From positions 372,001-436,000 of the forward strand of contig NZ_CP076128.1 in NCBI RefSeq assembly GCF_018736065.1: a stretch of 64,000 nt of DNA, read 5' to 3'. The notes under the pieces were generated by a model. That model worked only from the letters and a program-made list of their open reading frames with translations, had not been told where the DNA came from and searched no databases. This document shows positions 8,163 to 17,094 of the stretch, piece after piece (within the stretch, counting starts at the first letter, position 1; every line of letters begins with the position of its first letter). Source of the DNA: Flammeovirga kamogawensis. Its GTDB lineage: Bacteria > Bacteroidota > Bacteroidia > Cytophagales > Flammeovirgaceae. A program made the translations under genes and the position numbers.

Positions 8163-9734
8163 TTAATTTTTAAACACAGGTAGTTCTATTATTATGCAGG
8201 TTCCAAACTTAGCAGATGATTCTATAAATAAGCTGCCGTCAATAGATTCTATTCTTTCTTGCATACTATGTAAGCCAATCCCTTTTTCTTGTTTAGCTTT
8301 CACTTTTTCGACGTCAAAACCAATACCGTCATCTTCTATCATTAATGTAATTAGATCAAGATTTTGGTTTATCGATATTGAAACATTCTTAGCTTTACCA
8401 TGTTTAAAAGCATTGTGAATTGATTCTTGGGAAACTCTTAAAAGTATAAGTTGCTTAGAGAGGGATAGGCTGTTTTGATCAATTTTATGAAAAAAGTGTA
8501 ATTCTTTATCTGATATATCCTTGTAATAATTTGCTATTTTTTCAATAGAACCGCAATAACCTGTCTTCTCAATTGCTGTAGGCATGATGTTATGAGCGAT
8601 ATTTCGACTTTCTTTGATTGCATCTCTAAGTTGTTCTCTAATACCAATCAAAATATCTTTCTCTCCAGTATCTAGTTTTTTAATTAATTTGATGGCCTCG
8701 TCAAGCTGATAGAGAGATGCTGTTAATGTTTGTCCCATGCCATCATGAATTTCTTTTGCAAAACGTTCTCTTTCTTTATCCTCCGTTTTTAATACTGCTT
8801 TTTGTATGTTATCGGATTGGTTTTTGAAAAACGTAATATCAGAATGTTTACCAATTACTCTTGTTACTTTTCCATTTATATCTTTTTGAACTGCTGCTTT
8901 TAATAATACCCAAATGGGGGTAGTGTCTGCGGATATCATTCTGAAAATCATATTAAAGCCATCTTTAATATGGATATCTCTTTGAAGTGTAAGTATTGCT
9001 GTAGGTCTATCTTCTTCCCAAATTAAATTAATAAGTGTTGTTATATCACCTTCATTTTCTTTGGTTTCGTACCCTAGCATTTTAAAGAATTGTCTAGAAT
9101 AATGAACTTTTCTAGATACATGATTCCAATCCCAAATACCTTCTTTAGAAGCTTCAAAAGCTAAACGATGTCTTTCTTCATTTGCTAAAATGGCTTGAGC
9201 ATTTGAGGTGTTATATGCATTATTGAGAGGGAGTTCTGAAAGTAAAGAAGGGTCTTTTTGTTTTGAAATTATTTTTTGATCGAATAACTCATTGATAGAA
9301 ATCTCCTGCAAGAGAGCTTGAAGTTTCTTTTCTTTTATCTTTAGTTTAGAGAGTTCATCTTTAAGTGTAATGATTTTTTCTATTTTATCAGATGAATCAT
9401 TTTGAAATGTGGGCATAGATATCCATATATACCTATCATCTATTTTACTTAAATGAATAGCGTGTTCAATATGGGTTTTTTTATGAATCAATTGTCCAAT
9501 CCATTTCTGACAATCTCCAAGTAGAGCTTTAGGGGTAATGTGCTCTAATATTGTACAGTCATAAAAGTTATGTATTGAACTATGCAATGCTTCTGGAGCA
9601 AACATTTTATTACAATAAGTGATCTTACCAATAGCGTCCGTTTCTGCAACGAATAGAATGTTATTAAAGATGATTTCGTTATAATTTTTTACCGCTGGTT
9701 GATCCTTTATCCTTTTTTTAGATTTTGGAGTCAT
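8163..9734 (-). CDS. HisKA_3 (NarX-type) sensor histidine kinase
   Basis: 523 residues. Residues 20-125 look like a PAS-like domain, 185-305 form a clear PAS/PAC unit (GIWDWN, HSDIT), then comes the dimerisation domain with ERERFAKEIHDGMGQ, phosphoacceptor His330. A HATPase with DDGIGFD and KGIGLHSMQERI follows. No transmembrane helix was seen, so it is probably cytosolic and senses through its PAS domains. It is transcribed just before its response regulator. The signal cannot be deduced. Confidence 0.9.
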   Translation of the reverse strand: MTPKSKKRIKDQPAVKNYNEIIFNNILFVAETDAIGKITYCNKMFAPEALHSSIHNFYDCTILEHITPKALLGDCQKWIGQLIHKKTHIEHAIHLSKIDDRYIWISMPTFQNDSSDKIEKIITLKDELSKLKIKEKKLQALLQEISINELFDQKIISKQKDPSLLSELPLNNAYNTSNAQAILANEERHRLAFEASKEGIWDWNHVSRKVHYSRQFFKMLGYETKENEGDITTLINLIWEEDRPTAILTLQRDIHIKDGFNMIFRMISADTTPIWVLLKAAVQKDINGKVTRVIGKHSDITFFKNQSDNIQKAVLKTEDKERERFAKEIHDGMGQTLTASLYQLDEAIKLIKKLDTGEKDILIGIREQLRDAIKESRNIAHNIMPTAIEKTGYCGSIEKIANYYKDISDKELHFFHKIDQNSLSLSKQLILLRVSQESIHNAFKHGKAKNVSISINQNLDLITLMIEDDGIGFDVEKVKAKQEKGIGLHSMQERIESIDGSLFIESSAKFGTCIIIELPVFKN

Positions 9735-9825
9735 ATAAAGTAGTACAATAAGTATTCTAAGTATTTAGGTCTACTCTAAAGTTAATTAATTTGATAGTCG
9801 AATAAAATTGGTATGTATGTTCCAA

Positions 9826-10215
9826 CTAGTTTTTGCTAAAACTAGGCATAAGAGTAAATTCAGGAATTTCCACTTCAAAAACCTTTTTATCATTTACTCT
9901 TTGCATTTTGTACGAGCCACTCATTTTCCCTATTGGTGAAACAAAATGACAACCTGAAGTGTATTCAAAATGATCTCCTGGTAAAATAACTGGATTTTTT
10001 CCAATTACTCCATTTCCATTTTTAACAGTTCTGTTATTACCTGTAATATCAATAATATCCCAATTACGAGTAAGTAGTTGAACCGTGTAAGCACTTAGAT
10101 TTTCAATGCGTATTTGATAGCTAAATACGTAATGTCGCTCAGCTGGTACTGAGTATTCTGGTAAGAAAAAAGTATTGACAGTTACTTTGATCCCGTCTGT
10201 TATTGCAATCTCCAT
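9826..10215 (-). CDS. apaG: ApaG-domain protein
   Basis: 129 residues covering a full ApaG (DUF525) domain, a fibronectin-like beta sandwich. Family landmarks are YxFSYQIRIEN near residue 30, LLTRNWDIID near 45, GVIGKNPVILPGDHFEYTSGC near 70-90 and GSYKM near 103. ApaG proteins have been linked to divalent cation efflux and Ap4A metabolism, but the molecular role is unclear. It is divergent from the MarR-hut locus; the 166-bp gap holds the MarR operators nearer the other gene. Confidence 0.92.
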   Translation of the reverse strand: MEIAITDGIKVTVNTFFLPEYSVPAERHYVFSYQIRIENLSAYTVQLLTRNWDIIDITGNNRTVKNGNGVIGKNPVILPGDHFEYTSGCHFVSPIGKMSGSYKMQRVNDKKVFEVEIPEFTLMPSFSKN

Positions 10216-10300
10216 AAGGTTAACGTTTGTTTACAATATATGATTTTTTTTATACTGATACTACTTTTTAAGGGCTAAAAAAAAGAATAATGAATAAAAC

Positions 10301-10318
10301 TATGTAAGCGCTTATATA
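10301..10318. promoter_or_regulatory. palindromic operator 1 upstream of the MarR gene
   Basis: TATGTAAGCGCTTATATA contains the perfect palindrome TAAGCGCTTA with matching flanks. It repeats the sequence of the second site 40 bp downstream except for the two central bases. The size and symmetry suit a MarR dimer. Binding is inferred. Confidence 0.7.
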
Positions 10319-10332
10319 AAAAGCATTAATAA

Positions 10333-10364
10333 TTTGTATTTATGTAAGTACTTATATACTTTTG
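10333..10364 (+). promoter_or_regulatory. promoter of marR-hut
   Basis: TTTG at 10333-10336 and TACTTTTG at 10357-10364 match the Bacteroidota -33 and -7 (TAnnTTTG) elements with a 20-bp spacer. The transcription start would fall near 10370, shortly before the MarR ATG. Confidence 0.75.
10341..10358. promoter_or_regulatory. palindromic operator 2 inside the MarR promoter
   Basis: TATGTAAGTACTTATATA has the perfect core TAAGTACTTA. It fills the space between the -33-like TTTG and the -7 box, so bound protein would block RNA polymerase. The 40-bp distance between centres of the two sites is close to four helical turns, which places them on nearly the same face of the DNA. Confidence 0.72.
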
Positions 10365-10381
10365 AGCTAAACATTATAAAC

Positions 10382-10849
10382 ATGGATTTTTATCAATCAG
10401 CAGGTACATTAGTTTTAGGAAGTAGGTTAAAAAGACTAGGAGAAAAATTCTTAGCAGAAGTATCTAAAGTTTATGCAACGCAACAAATAGATTTTGATCC
10501 ATCTTGGTTTCCAATTTTCTATTTGCTCGATAAAAATAAACGAATGTCTTTAAGAGAGATATCAGATACAATTACAGTAAGTCATTCTGCTGTTAGTCAG
10601 TTGACTACTGCATTAATTAGGAAGGGTTTATTGGAAGTTCAGAGAGATGAATCAGACGGTAGGAAAAAGTTGATGCTTTTGACTGAAGAAGGGGAGAAAC
10701 TCGTTGAAAATTCAAAGCCAATTTGGGAGGCCATTCAACAGTCAATGTTAGAAATAACAGAGGAAACAGATTTGTTGAATGAACTCACATCATTAGAAAA
10801 ATCATTACAAGAAAAAACACTATCAGAACGTGTTTTGGAAAAGATATAA
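10382..10849 (+). CDS. MarR-family regulator, probable hut regulator
   Basis: 155 residues from the ATG at 10382. A longer reading from a TTG at 10334 would start inside the promoter and is rejected. The winged helix-turn-helix is visible: MSLREISDTITVSHSAVSQLTTALIRKGLLEV then a wing with RDESDGRKKLMLLTEEG. The first helix (GTLVLGSRLKRLGEKFLAEV) is the usual dimerisation helix. It lies 32 nt before hutH on the same strand, and two operator-like palindromes sit at its promoter. It probably represses its own transcript and the hut genes, and may respond to urocanate or another pathway intermediate. The ligand is inference. Confidence 0.85.
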   Translation: MDFYQSAGTLVLGSRLKRLGEKFLAEVSKVYATQQIDFDPSWFPIFYLLDKNKRMSLREISDTITVSHSAVSQLTTALIRKGLLEVQRDESDGRKKLMLLTEEGEKLVENSKPIWEAIQQSMLEITEETDLLNELTSLEKSLQEKTLSERVLEKI

Positions 10850-10854
10850 ACACA

Positions 10855-10862
10855 TACCACAT
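10855..10862 (+). promoter_or_regulatory. TACCACAT leader motif before hutH
   Basis: The 12-mer ACATACCACATA is shared exactly with the leader of hutU. Its core TACCACAT lies 19 nt before the hutH ATG. No purine-rich Shine-Dalgarno site is present. Confidence 0.4.
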
Positions 10863-10881
10863 ACTAATCATAAATACTAGC

Positions 10882-12450
10882 ATGAACAAAATTTTTAATT
10901 ACGGTATTGACCATCTAACCGTAAATATTGCATTAGATATAGCAAGAGGCAAAGTAAAAGCAATTTTAAATACAACTGCCAAAGAAAAGGTTGTCAAGAG
11001 TCAAGCTTATGTTCAAGAAATTGTAGACAAAGGTGATGTTGTCTATGGTATTAATACTGGTTTTGGTCCATTATGTACAACAAAAATTTCTGAAAAAGAT
11101 ACCTCAACCTTACAACATAAAATTCTTCAGAGCCATAGTGTTGGTGTTGGAGAAGTGATACCAAAAGAAGTATCAAAAATTATGTTGATTACTAAGGTAC
11201 ATGCACTTGCTCAAGGCTTCTCTGGCATATCTCTTACAACATTAGAACGAATTGTTTGGCATGTTGATAAGGATATTGTGCCCACAGTGCCCAAACAGGG
11301 TTCAGTCGGAGCATCAGGAGATTTAGCACCTCTTTCACACTTGTTTTTACCATTAATTGGTTTAGGCGAGGTTTATACAGAGGATGGTTCTAAAGCAATT
11401 GCTTCTGATGTATTAAGTAGGTTAGGGATGAAGCCATTACAATTAGGACCAAAAGAAGGGTTGGCACTAATTAATGGTACTCAATTCATCTTAGCTCATG
11501 CTGTAAAAGTAGTAGAGAAATTAGCAAACGCATTAGATACCGCTGATGTCATTGGTGCAATGTCATTAGAAGGTTTAATGGGATCATCAAGACCGTTTGA
11601 GCCAGAATTACATGCAATAAGACCTTATAAAGGTTCTCAATTAGTAGCATCACGTCTAAGAAATATGTTGGCTGGTTCAGAAATATTGGCGTCTCATGTG
11701 GATTGTGATAGAGTGCAAGATCCTTATTCTTTACGCTGTATGCCACAGGTACATGGTGCTTCTAGAAATGCGTGGTTACATCTTAAAGAAATGGTAGAAA
11801 TAGAATTAAATTCTGTTACTGATAATCCAATTATTTTAGATGCTGATAATGCAATTTCTGGTGGTAATTTCCATGGTCAACCTTTGGCTATCCCGTTAGA
11901 TTATGCCGGTGTTGCTGCCTCTGAGCTTGGAAATATTGCAGATAGAAGAAACTACATGATGATTGAAGGTAGATTTGGTTTGCCTAAATTATTAATGGCA
12001 GATGTAGGTTTAAATTCTGGATTCATGATTCCTCAATACACATCTGCAGCGTTAGTTACTGAAAATAAAACACTCTGTTTCCCTGCTTCTGCAGATTCAG
12101 TCCCGACCTCATTAGGACAAGAAGATCATGTTTCTATGGGATCAATTTCAGGGCGTAAAACGCTACAAATTATTAAGAATTTAGAGCAGATTCAGGCAGT
12201 TGAATTACTGTATGCTGCACAAGCTTTAGATTTTAGAAGACCATTAAAATCGTCTCCAATTATAGAAGCAACTCATGCTTATGTTAGAGAGCGTGTTTCT
12301 CATGCTGATGAGGATAGAGTTTTAGCTTATGATATTAAAGCAATGCATGATATTGTATCAAGTGGTGCTTTAGTGAAAATTGCTAATGAAGTTGCTCAAA
12401 AAGAGCAATTAGATTTAAATGGTGAATTCAAAGCTGAATTCGAGTACTAA
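10882..12450 (+). CDS. hutH: histidine ammonia-lyase
   Basis: 522 residues, the normal HutH length. It deaminates L-histidine to trans-urocanate in the cytosol, the first step of histidine degradation. The MIO cofactor triad Ala144-Ser145-Gly146 is intact in SVGASGDLAPLSH, and the catalytic Tyr is in VYGINTGFGPL at about residue 56. GGNFHGQP and the later SADSVPTSLGQEDHVSMG segment also match. It follows the MarR gene by 32 nt and precedes hutU by 53 nt. Confidence 0.97.
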   Translation: MNKIFNYGIDHLTVNIALDIARGKVKAILNTTAKEKVVKSQAYVQEIVDKGDVVYGINTGFGPLCTTKISEKDTSTLQHKILQSHSVGVGEVIPKEVSKIMLITKVHALAQGFSGISLTTLERIVWHVDKDIVPTVPKQGSVGASGDLAPLSHLFLPLIGLGEVYTEDGSKAIASDVLSRLGMKPLQLGPKEGLALINGTQFILAHAVKVVEKLANALDTADVIGAMSLEGLMGSSRPFEPELHAIRPYKGSQLVASRLRNMLAGSEILASHVDCDRVQDPYSLRCMPQVHGASRNAWLHLKEMVEIELNSVTDNPIILDADNAISGGNFHGQPLAIPLDYAGVAASELGNIADRRNYMMIEGRFGLPKLLMADVGLNSGFMIPQYTSAALVTENKTLCFPASADSVPTSLGQEDHVSMGSISGRKTLQIIKNLEQIQAVELLYAAQALDFRRPLKSSPIIEATHAYVRERVSHADEDRVLAYDIKAMHDIVSSGALVKIANEVAQKEQLDLNGEFKAEFEY

Positions 12451-12481
12451 TCAGTACTCATCAATTAAATAAATAAAAACA

Positions 12482-12489
12482 TACCACAT
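12482..12489 (+). promoter_or_regulatory. TACCACAT leader motif before hutU
   Basis: Second copy of ACATACCACATA; the core is 14 nt before the hutU ATG, followed by an AT-rich TATATATACTATC stretch. Confidence 0.4.
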
Positions 12490-12503
12490 ATATATATACT
12501 ATC

Positions 12504-14201
12504 ATGGAAGCAAATACATCTGCTCAACAAAAATTTGAAGCATTTTTAGAAAAATATGCAAAGCACCCTCATTATATTCCTCCAACAGGTAATGAGTTAA
12601 ATGCTAAATCTTGGCAAACGGAAGCACCACTTAGAATGTTCTTAAATAATCTTTGTGATGAAGTAGCTGAAGACCCATCAAATTTAGTTGTTTATGGAGG
12701 AACAGGGCAAGCAGCAAGAGATAGAGAATCATTAGAAAAGATCATTAAGATTTTATTAGAATTAGATGAAAACCATTCTTTATTAGTACAATCTGGTAAG
12801 CCAGTAGGTGTGGTGAGAACACATCCAGAGGCTCCAAGAGTGATGATTGCTAATTCAAATTTGGTTCCTGCCTGGGCTACTTGGGAGCACTTTCAAGAAT
12901 TAAAAGAGAGAGGCCTAATGATGTATGGTCAGATGACTGCAGGCTCTTGGATTTATATAGGTACGCAAGGTATTCTACAAGGTACTTATGAGACGTTTGC
13001 ATCGTGTGCTCGTCAGCATTTTGATGGAGATTTAAAAGGAAAGTTATTAGTTACTGCTGGCATGGGCGGTATGGGTGGAGCTCAACCTTTAGCTGCTACT
13101 ATGTGTGGTGCAGCTATGTTAGGAATTGATGTTGACCCAGCGCGTATCCAAAAGCGTATTGATACAAAATATATTGATAAAATGACGTACTCGTATGAAG
13201 AAGCAATCGAGTGGGTTATGGAAGCAAAAGAGAAAGGAGAAGCTTTATCTGTAGGTCTTGTAGGTGATGCAGGAGACGTTTTAGAGCGTATGATTAAAGA
13301 TGGAATTACTCCTGATGTATTAACAGATCAGACGTCTGCTCATGATCCAGTCTATGGTTATGTTCCAAATGGAATGACATTAGAAGAGGCGGCAGAGTTA
13401 AGAGCGGCAGACCCTGTTTTATATAAAGAGAAATCTTTAAAATCTATGGCTAGACACGTACAGTTTATGCTAGATTTAGAAGAGAAAGGTGCAATTACTT
13501 TTGATTATGGCAACAACATTAGAGAGTTTGCTAAACAAGGTGGTTGTGAAAATGCGTATAATTTCCCAGGCTTTACACCTGCATATATTCGCCCATTATT
13601 CTGTGAAGGTAAAGGTCCTTTTAGATGGGCTGCATTATCTGGAGATCCTCAGGATATTAAAGTGACAGATGAAGCTTTAAAAGAAGCTTTCCCAGAAAAT
13701 GATCATTTAATTAAGTGGTTAGAAGAAGCAGATGAAAAAGTAGCTTTCCAAGGGTTGCCTTCAAGAATTTGTTGGTTAGGAATGGGTGAAAGAGAAAAAG
13801 CAGGTGTAATTTTTAATAACCTTGTAAAAGAAGGAAAGTTAAAAGCACCAATTGTAATTGGTAGAGATCACCTAGACTGTGGTTCTGTTGCTTCTCCAAA
13901 CAGAGAAACGGAATCTATGTTAGACGGTTCTGATGCAGTTTCTGATTGGCCATTATTAAACTTAATGTCAAATGCTACTGGTGGAGCAACATGGATTTCT
14001 TTCCATCATGGAGGAGGAGTTGGTATTGGTTTCTCTCAGCATGCAGGTATGGTAGTTTTGGCTGATGGTACAGAAAGAGCTGAAAATTGTATCAAAAGAG
14101 TATTGCATAACGATCCAGCAATGGGCATTTTCCGTCATCATGATGCTGGATATGATATTGCTACTAAAGTTGGAGAAGATCACGATCTAATCATCAAATA
14201 A
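12504..14201 (+). CDS. hutU: urocanate hydratase
   Basis: 565 residues. It converts urocanate to 4-imidazolone-5-propionate with NAD+ as bound cofactor. Family features are [10 protein letters not shown] near residue 64, the NAD-binding [17 protein letters not shown] near 185, DQTSAHDP near 275 and [18 protein letters not shown], which contains the active-site Cys, near 455. The end of the protein has [21 protein letters not shown]. It forms the second gene of the hut operon and is followed at once by a terminator-like hairpin. Confidence 0.97.
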   Translation: MEANTSAQQKFEAFLEKYAKHPHYIPPTGNELNAKSWQTEAPLRMFLNNLCDEVAEDPSNLVVYGGTGQAARDRESLEKIIKILLELDENHSLLVQSGKPVGVVRTHPEAPRVMIANSNLVPAWATWEHFQELKERGLMMYGQMTAGSWIYIGTQGILQGTYETFASCARQHFDGDLKGKLLVTAGMGGMGGAQPLAATMCGAAMLGIDVDPARIQKRIDTKYIDKMTYSYEEAIEWVMEAKEKGEALSVGLVGDAGDVLERMIKDGITPDVLTDQTSAHDPVYGYVPNGMTLEEAAELRAADPVLYKEKSLKSMARHVQFMLDLEEKGAITFDYGNNIREFAKQGGCENAYNFPGFTPAYIRPLFCEGKGPFRWAALSGDPQDIKVTDEALKEAFPENDHLIKWLEEADEKVAFQGLPSRICWLGMGEREKAGVIFNNLVKEGKLKAPIVIGRDHLDCGSVASPNRETESMLDGSDAVSDWPLLNLMSNATGGATWISFHHGGGVGIGFSQHAGMVVLADGTERAENCIKRVLHNDPAMGIFRHHDAGYDIATKVGEDHDLIIK

Positions 14202-14214
14202 ATAAAACATTAAT

Positions 14215-14247
14215 AAGGACGTGGCATTAGTGTTACGTCCTTTTTTT
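14215..14247 (+). terminator. hairpin with T-run between hutU and hutI
   Basis: AAGGACGTGGCA pairs with TGTTACGTCC (including G-T pairs) around a TTAG tetraloop and is followed by seven T. It has the full shape of an intrinsic terminator but lies inside the apparent hut operon, ten nt before the hutI ATG. Confidence 0.75.
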
Positions 14248-14256
14248 ATAGCGATT

Positions 14257-15480
14257 ATGAAGCATAAATTAATTGGTCCATTTACTCAAGTTGTCTCTCT
14301 AGCAAATTTGCCAATGAAAGGTGCAATAGAGGATGAGGCGTTAGAGATAATAGAAAATGCAGGAGTTGTTGTTGATGAAAATGGTAAAATTGTAGAAATA
14401 GGAGATTTTGCTTCACTACTTATTCATCAATATTCAGAAATAGAAGGAATTGAAGGTGACGCTGTTCTATTACCGGGCTTTGTGGATTGTCATACGCATA
14501 TTTGTTGGGGAGGTAATAGAGCTCGTGATTATGCTATGAGAGTGGCAGGGAAACCTTATCTAGAAATTGCAAAAGCAGGAGGAGGAATACAAGATTCTAT
14601 GCGTAAAACTAGAGAGGCATCTGAAGAGGATTTAATTGGTGTAACACAACAAAGAGCAGATCGTCATTTTTCTAGAGGAGTTACTACAATTGAAGTAAAA
14701 AGTGGTTATGCTTTAGATATTGAGAATGAATTGAAAATGCTTCGTGCAATTAAAAATGCTGATGCACTTACAAAAGCAGATTTAGTGTCTACTTGTTTGG
14801 CTGCACATATGAAACCTAAAGATTTTGAGGGTACATCAATAGAATACCTTGATAGAGCTTTAGAAAATTTGTTACCTAAAATCAAAGAAGAAGGACTTAG
14901 TAATCGTGTAGATATTTTTACAGAAGAAACGGCTTTTAATGTAGAGGAATCTTTGTATTATCTAAAAAAAGCAAAAGAATTAGGTTTCGAGATTACAGTT
15001 CATGCAGATCAATTTTCTACAGGTGGAAGTAAAGTAGCAGTGAAAGTCGGAGCATTATCAGCAGAACATTTAGAAGCTAGTGGTGATGAAGAGGTAAAAC
15101 TACTTGCGGCATCTGATACTGTAGCAACTGTTTTACCTGGTGCTTCTCTGGGTTTAGGAATGCAATATCCTCCTTGTAGAAAGTTACTTGATGCAGGAGC
15201 TTGTTTGGCAATTGCATCGGATTGGAATCCTGGATCTGCGCCTATGGGAGATATGTTAACGCAAGGTGCATTGTTAGGAGCCATGGAAAAAATGTCTACT
15301 GCAGAGGTATTTGCTGGAATGACTTTTAGGTCTGCTAAAGCTTTAGGTTTAACGGATAGAGGTAGATTACAAAAAGGAATGTTGGCAGATATGCAGATGT
15401 ATCCTTGTGCTGATTATAGAGAGATTTTATATAATCAAGGTATGTTACCTCCATCAAAAGTTTGGAAGAAAGGAGAGTAA
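14257..15480 (+). CDS. hutI: imidazolonepropionase
   Basis: 407 residues from the ATG at 14257. A GTG at 14221 is in frame but lies in the terminator stem, so I prefer the ATG. The enzyme hydrolyses imidazolonepropionate to N-formimino-L-glutamate. It is an amidohydrolase with metal-binding HTH in GFVDCHTHICWGG, EVKSGYALD in the middle, HADQ at about residue 250 and the late metal Asp in ASDWNPGSAP. It completes the visible pathway; no formiminoglutamate hydrolase or transferase gene is adjacent. Confidence 0.95.
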   Translation: MKHKLIGPFTQVVSLANLPMKGAIEDEALEIIENAGVVVDENGKIVEIGDFASLLIHQYSEIEGIEGDAVLLPGFVDCHTHICWGGNRARDYAMRVAGKPYLEIAKAGGGIQDSMRKTREASEEDLIGVTQQRADRHFSRGVTTIEVKSGYALDIENELKMLRAIKNADALTKADLVSTCLAAHMKPKDFEGTSIEYLDRALENLLPKIKEEGLSNRVDIFTEETAFNVEESLYYLKKAKELGFEITVHADQFSTGGSKVAVKVGALSAEHLEASGDEEVKLLAASDTVATVLPGASLGLGMQYPPCRKLLDAGACLAIASDWNPGSAPMGDMLTQGALLGAMEKMSTAEVFAGMTFRSAKALGLTDRGRLQKGMLADMQMYPCADYREILYNQGMLPPSKVWKKGE

Positions 15481-15501
15481 GATTTATAAATAGAATTAAA
15501 T

Positions 15502-15545
15502 AAAGAGCTAGATCAATTTAAATATAGGTCTAGCTCTTTTTATTT
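15502..15545 (+). terminator. intrinsic terminator of hutI
   Basis: AAAGAGCTAGA pairs perfectly with TCTAGCTCTTT around a 16-nt loop, followed by T. It lies 21 nt after the hutI stop and closes the hut locus. Confidence 0.9.
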
Positions 15546-15607
15546 CTTTTGATTTGTGATAATTTACGCTTTTAATCAGAAATTATCTTAATCTCATATC
15601 CCTCTTC

Positions 15608-17056
15608 ATGGAACTAACAAAGGATGTTCATTATAAACAAACGATAGACGATTTAAAAGGACCGAAAGGGTTACCCTTAGTAGGTAATTTATTTCAGTTA
15701 GATAAATCAAAGATTCATAATCAATATGAAGATTGGGCCGAAGAATTTGGGGAATTGTATTCACTTAATTTTTTAGGGAGAAAAGTAGTTGTATCTACAA
15801 GCCCAACAAATAACGATTTCATATTAAAACATCGACCAACTAAGTTTAGAAGATTTTCTAAAATGGCCGAAGTGATAGAAAATGTAGGTATTGATGGTGT
15901 TTTTTCTGCTGAAGGAGATGTTTGGAAAAAACAAAGGCAAGTCACACAGAAAGCACTTGATAGTAAGAATGTAAAATCATTTTTCCCGAATATTGTTCTT
16001 GTAGCCAATAGGTTAGAAGAATACTGGAATACATTGATAGATACCTCTCAGAATAAGAATCATGAAATAATGAATGATTTTATGAGAATAACGGTAGATA
16101 TTACTACACTACTTGCTTTTGGTTATGATATGAATACGATCAATAATAAAACAGATCCGACTCAAGAGCAGATTGCAAAGATTTTCCCTAAAATAAATGA
16201 GCGTATTAATACACCTTTACCTTTTTGGAAATATATTAAAACAACCTCTGATAAAGAATTTGATCAGGCTTTAGCACATATCAAGTCTTTCTTTGGTGAC
16301 TTTATTTCTAATACGAATCAAAAAATTGAAGATAAGCCTGAACTTTTAGAAAACCCGTCTAACTTTTTAGAAGCAATGTTGGCTTCTCAGGATAAAGAAA
16401 ATCCATATACTTGGGAGGAGATTTTCGGTAATTTATATACAATGCTTTTGGCAGGAGAAGATTCTACATCAAATACTCTTTCATGGGTGAGTTACTTCTT
16501 AGCTTCAAAAAAAGATGTTCAACTGAAAGTTCAAAAAGAAATAACTGATTTGTTAGGAGAAAATGGTGAACTTGTATCATTTGATCAGCTAAAGTTGTTT
16601 AAATATACATCTGCAGTGATTAAAGAAGCTATGAGAATGAAACCTGCTAGTCCCAATTTGTTCATGGAAGCAAATGAAGATGTGGTAATAGGAGATGTTT
16701 TATTCCCTAAAAACAGCTTAATTATTACTCAGTTAAGTAAATCGGCAAGGTCAGAAGATCATTTTGAAAATTCTCAAGACTTTTTACCCGAAAGATGGAT
16801 GCAAAAAGAAGCGGGTTGCCCTTTTACAGGTAGACATAACGAAAAAGCATTAAAAGCTTTTGGAGGAGGTACAAGAACTTGTCCAGGTAAATTATTAGCA
16901 GAGACAGAGATCCTAGTTTTTGTTATCACGATGATGAAAAGTTTTGATATTAAATTGTCTGTACCAGAGGAAGAGGTTATTGAGAAGTATGCATTTACGA
17001 TGTCTCCTAAAAACCTTTTTGTAGAAATAACTCCAAGAGAGATAACATATAAATAA
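15608..17056 (+). CDS. cytochrome P450, first of a tandem pair
   Basis: 482 residues with all P450 landmarks: the C-helix WKKQR near residue 104, the I-helix LLAGEDSTSNTLSW near 280, the ExxR motif EAMR near 340 and the haem loop FGGGTRTCPGK with the axial Cys at about 425. There is no N-terminal membrane anchor, so it is probably soluble. KGPKGLPLVGN near the start is the usual proline-rich hinge. It is 38 nt upstream of a close paralogue and likely co-transcribed. No ferredoxin or reductase is nearby. The substrate is unknown; a fatty acid or terpenoid is possible. Confidence 0.93.
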   Translation: MELTKDVHYKQTIDDLKGPKGLPLVGNLFQLDKSKIHNQYEDWAEEFGELYSLNFLGRKVVVSTSPTNNDFILKHRPTKFRRFSKMAEVIENVGIDGVFSAEGDVWKKQRQVTQKALDSKNVKSFFPNIVLVANRLEEYWNTLIDTSQNKNHEIMNDFMRITVDITTLLAFGYDMNTINNKTDPTQEQIAKIFPKINERINTPLPFWKYIKTTSDKEFDQALAHIKSFFGDFISNTNQKIEDKPELLENPSNFLEAMLASQDKENPYTWEEIFGNLYTMLLAGEDSTSNTLSWVSYFLASKKDVQLKVQKEITDLLGENGELVSFDQLKLFKYTSAVIKEAMRMKPASPNLFMEANEDVVIGDVLFPKNSLIITQLSKSARSEDHFENSQDFLPERWMQKEAGCPFTGRHNEKALKAFGGGTRTCPGKLLAETEILVFVITMMKSFDIKLSVPEEEVIEKYAFTMSPKNLFVEITPREITYK

Positions 17057-17094
17057 TCAAGTATTCGATTTCTATTAACTATTTTTTTACTACT

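Noticed and set aside
10334-10381. Longer N-terminus for the MarR protein from TTG
   Set aside because: It would begin in the -33 box and include the operator; the ATG at 10382 fits the family length.
14221-14256. GTG start for hutI
   Set aside because: It lies in the terminator stem and adds residues absent from the family; the ATG at 14257 is preferred.
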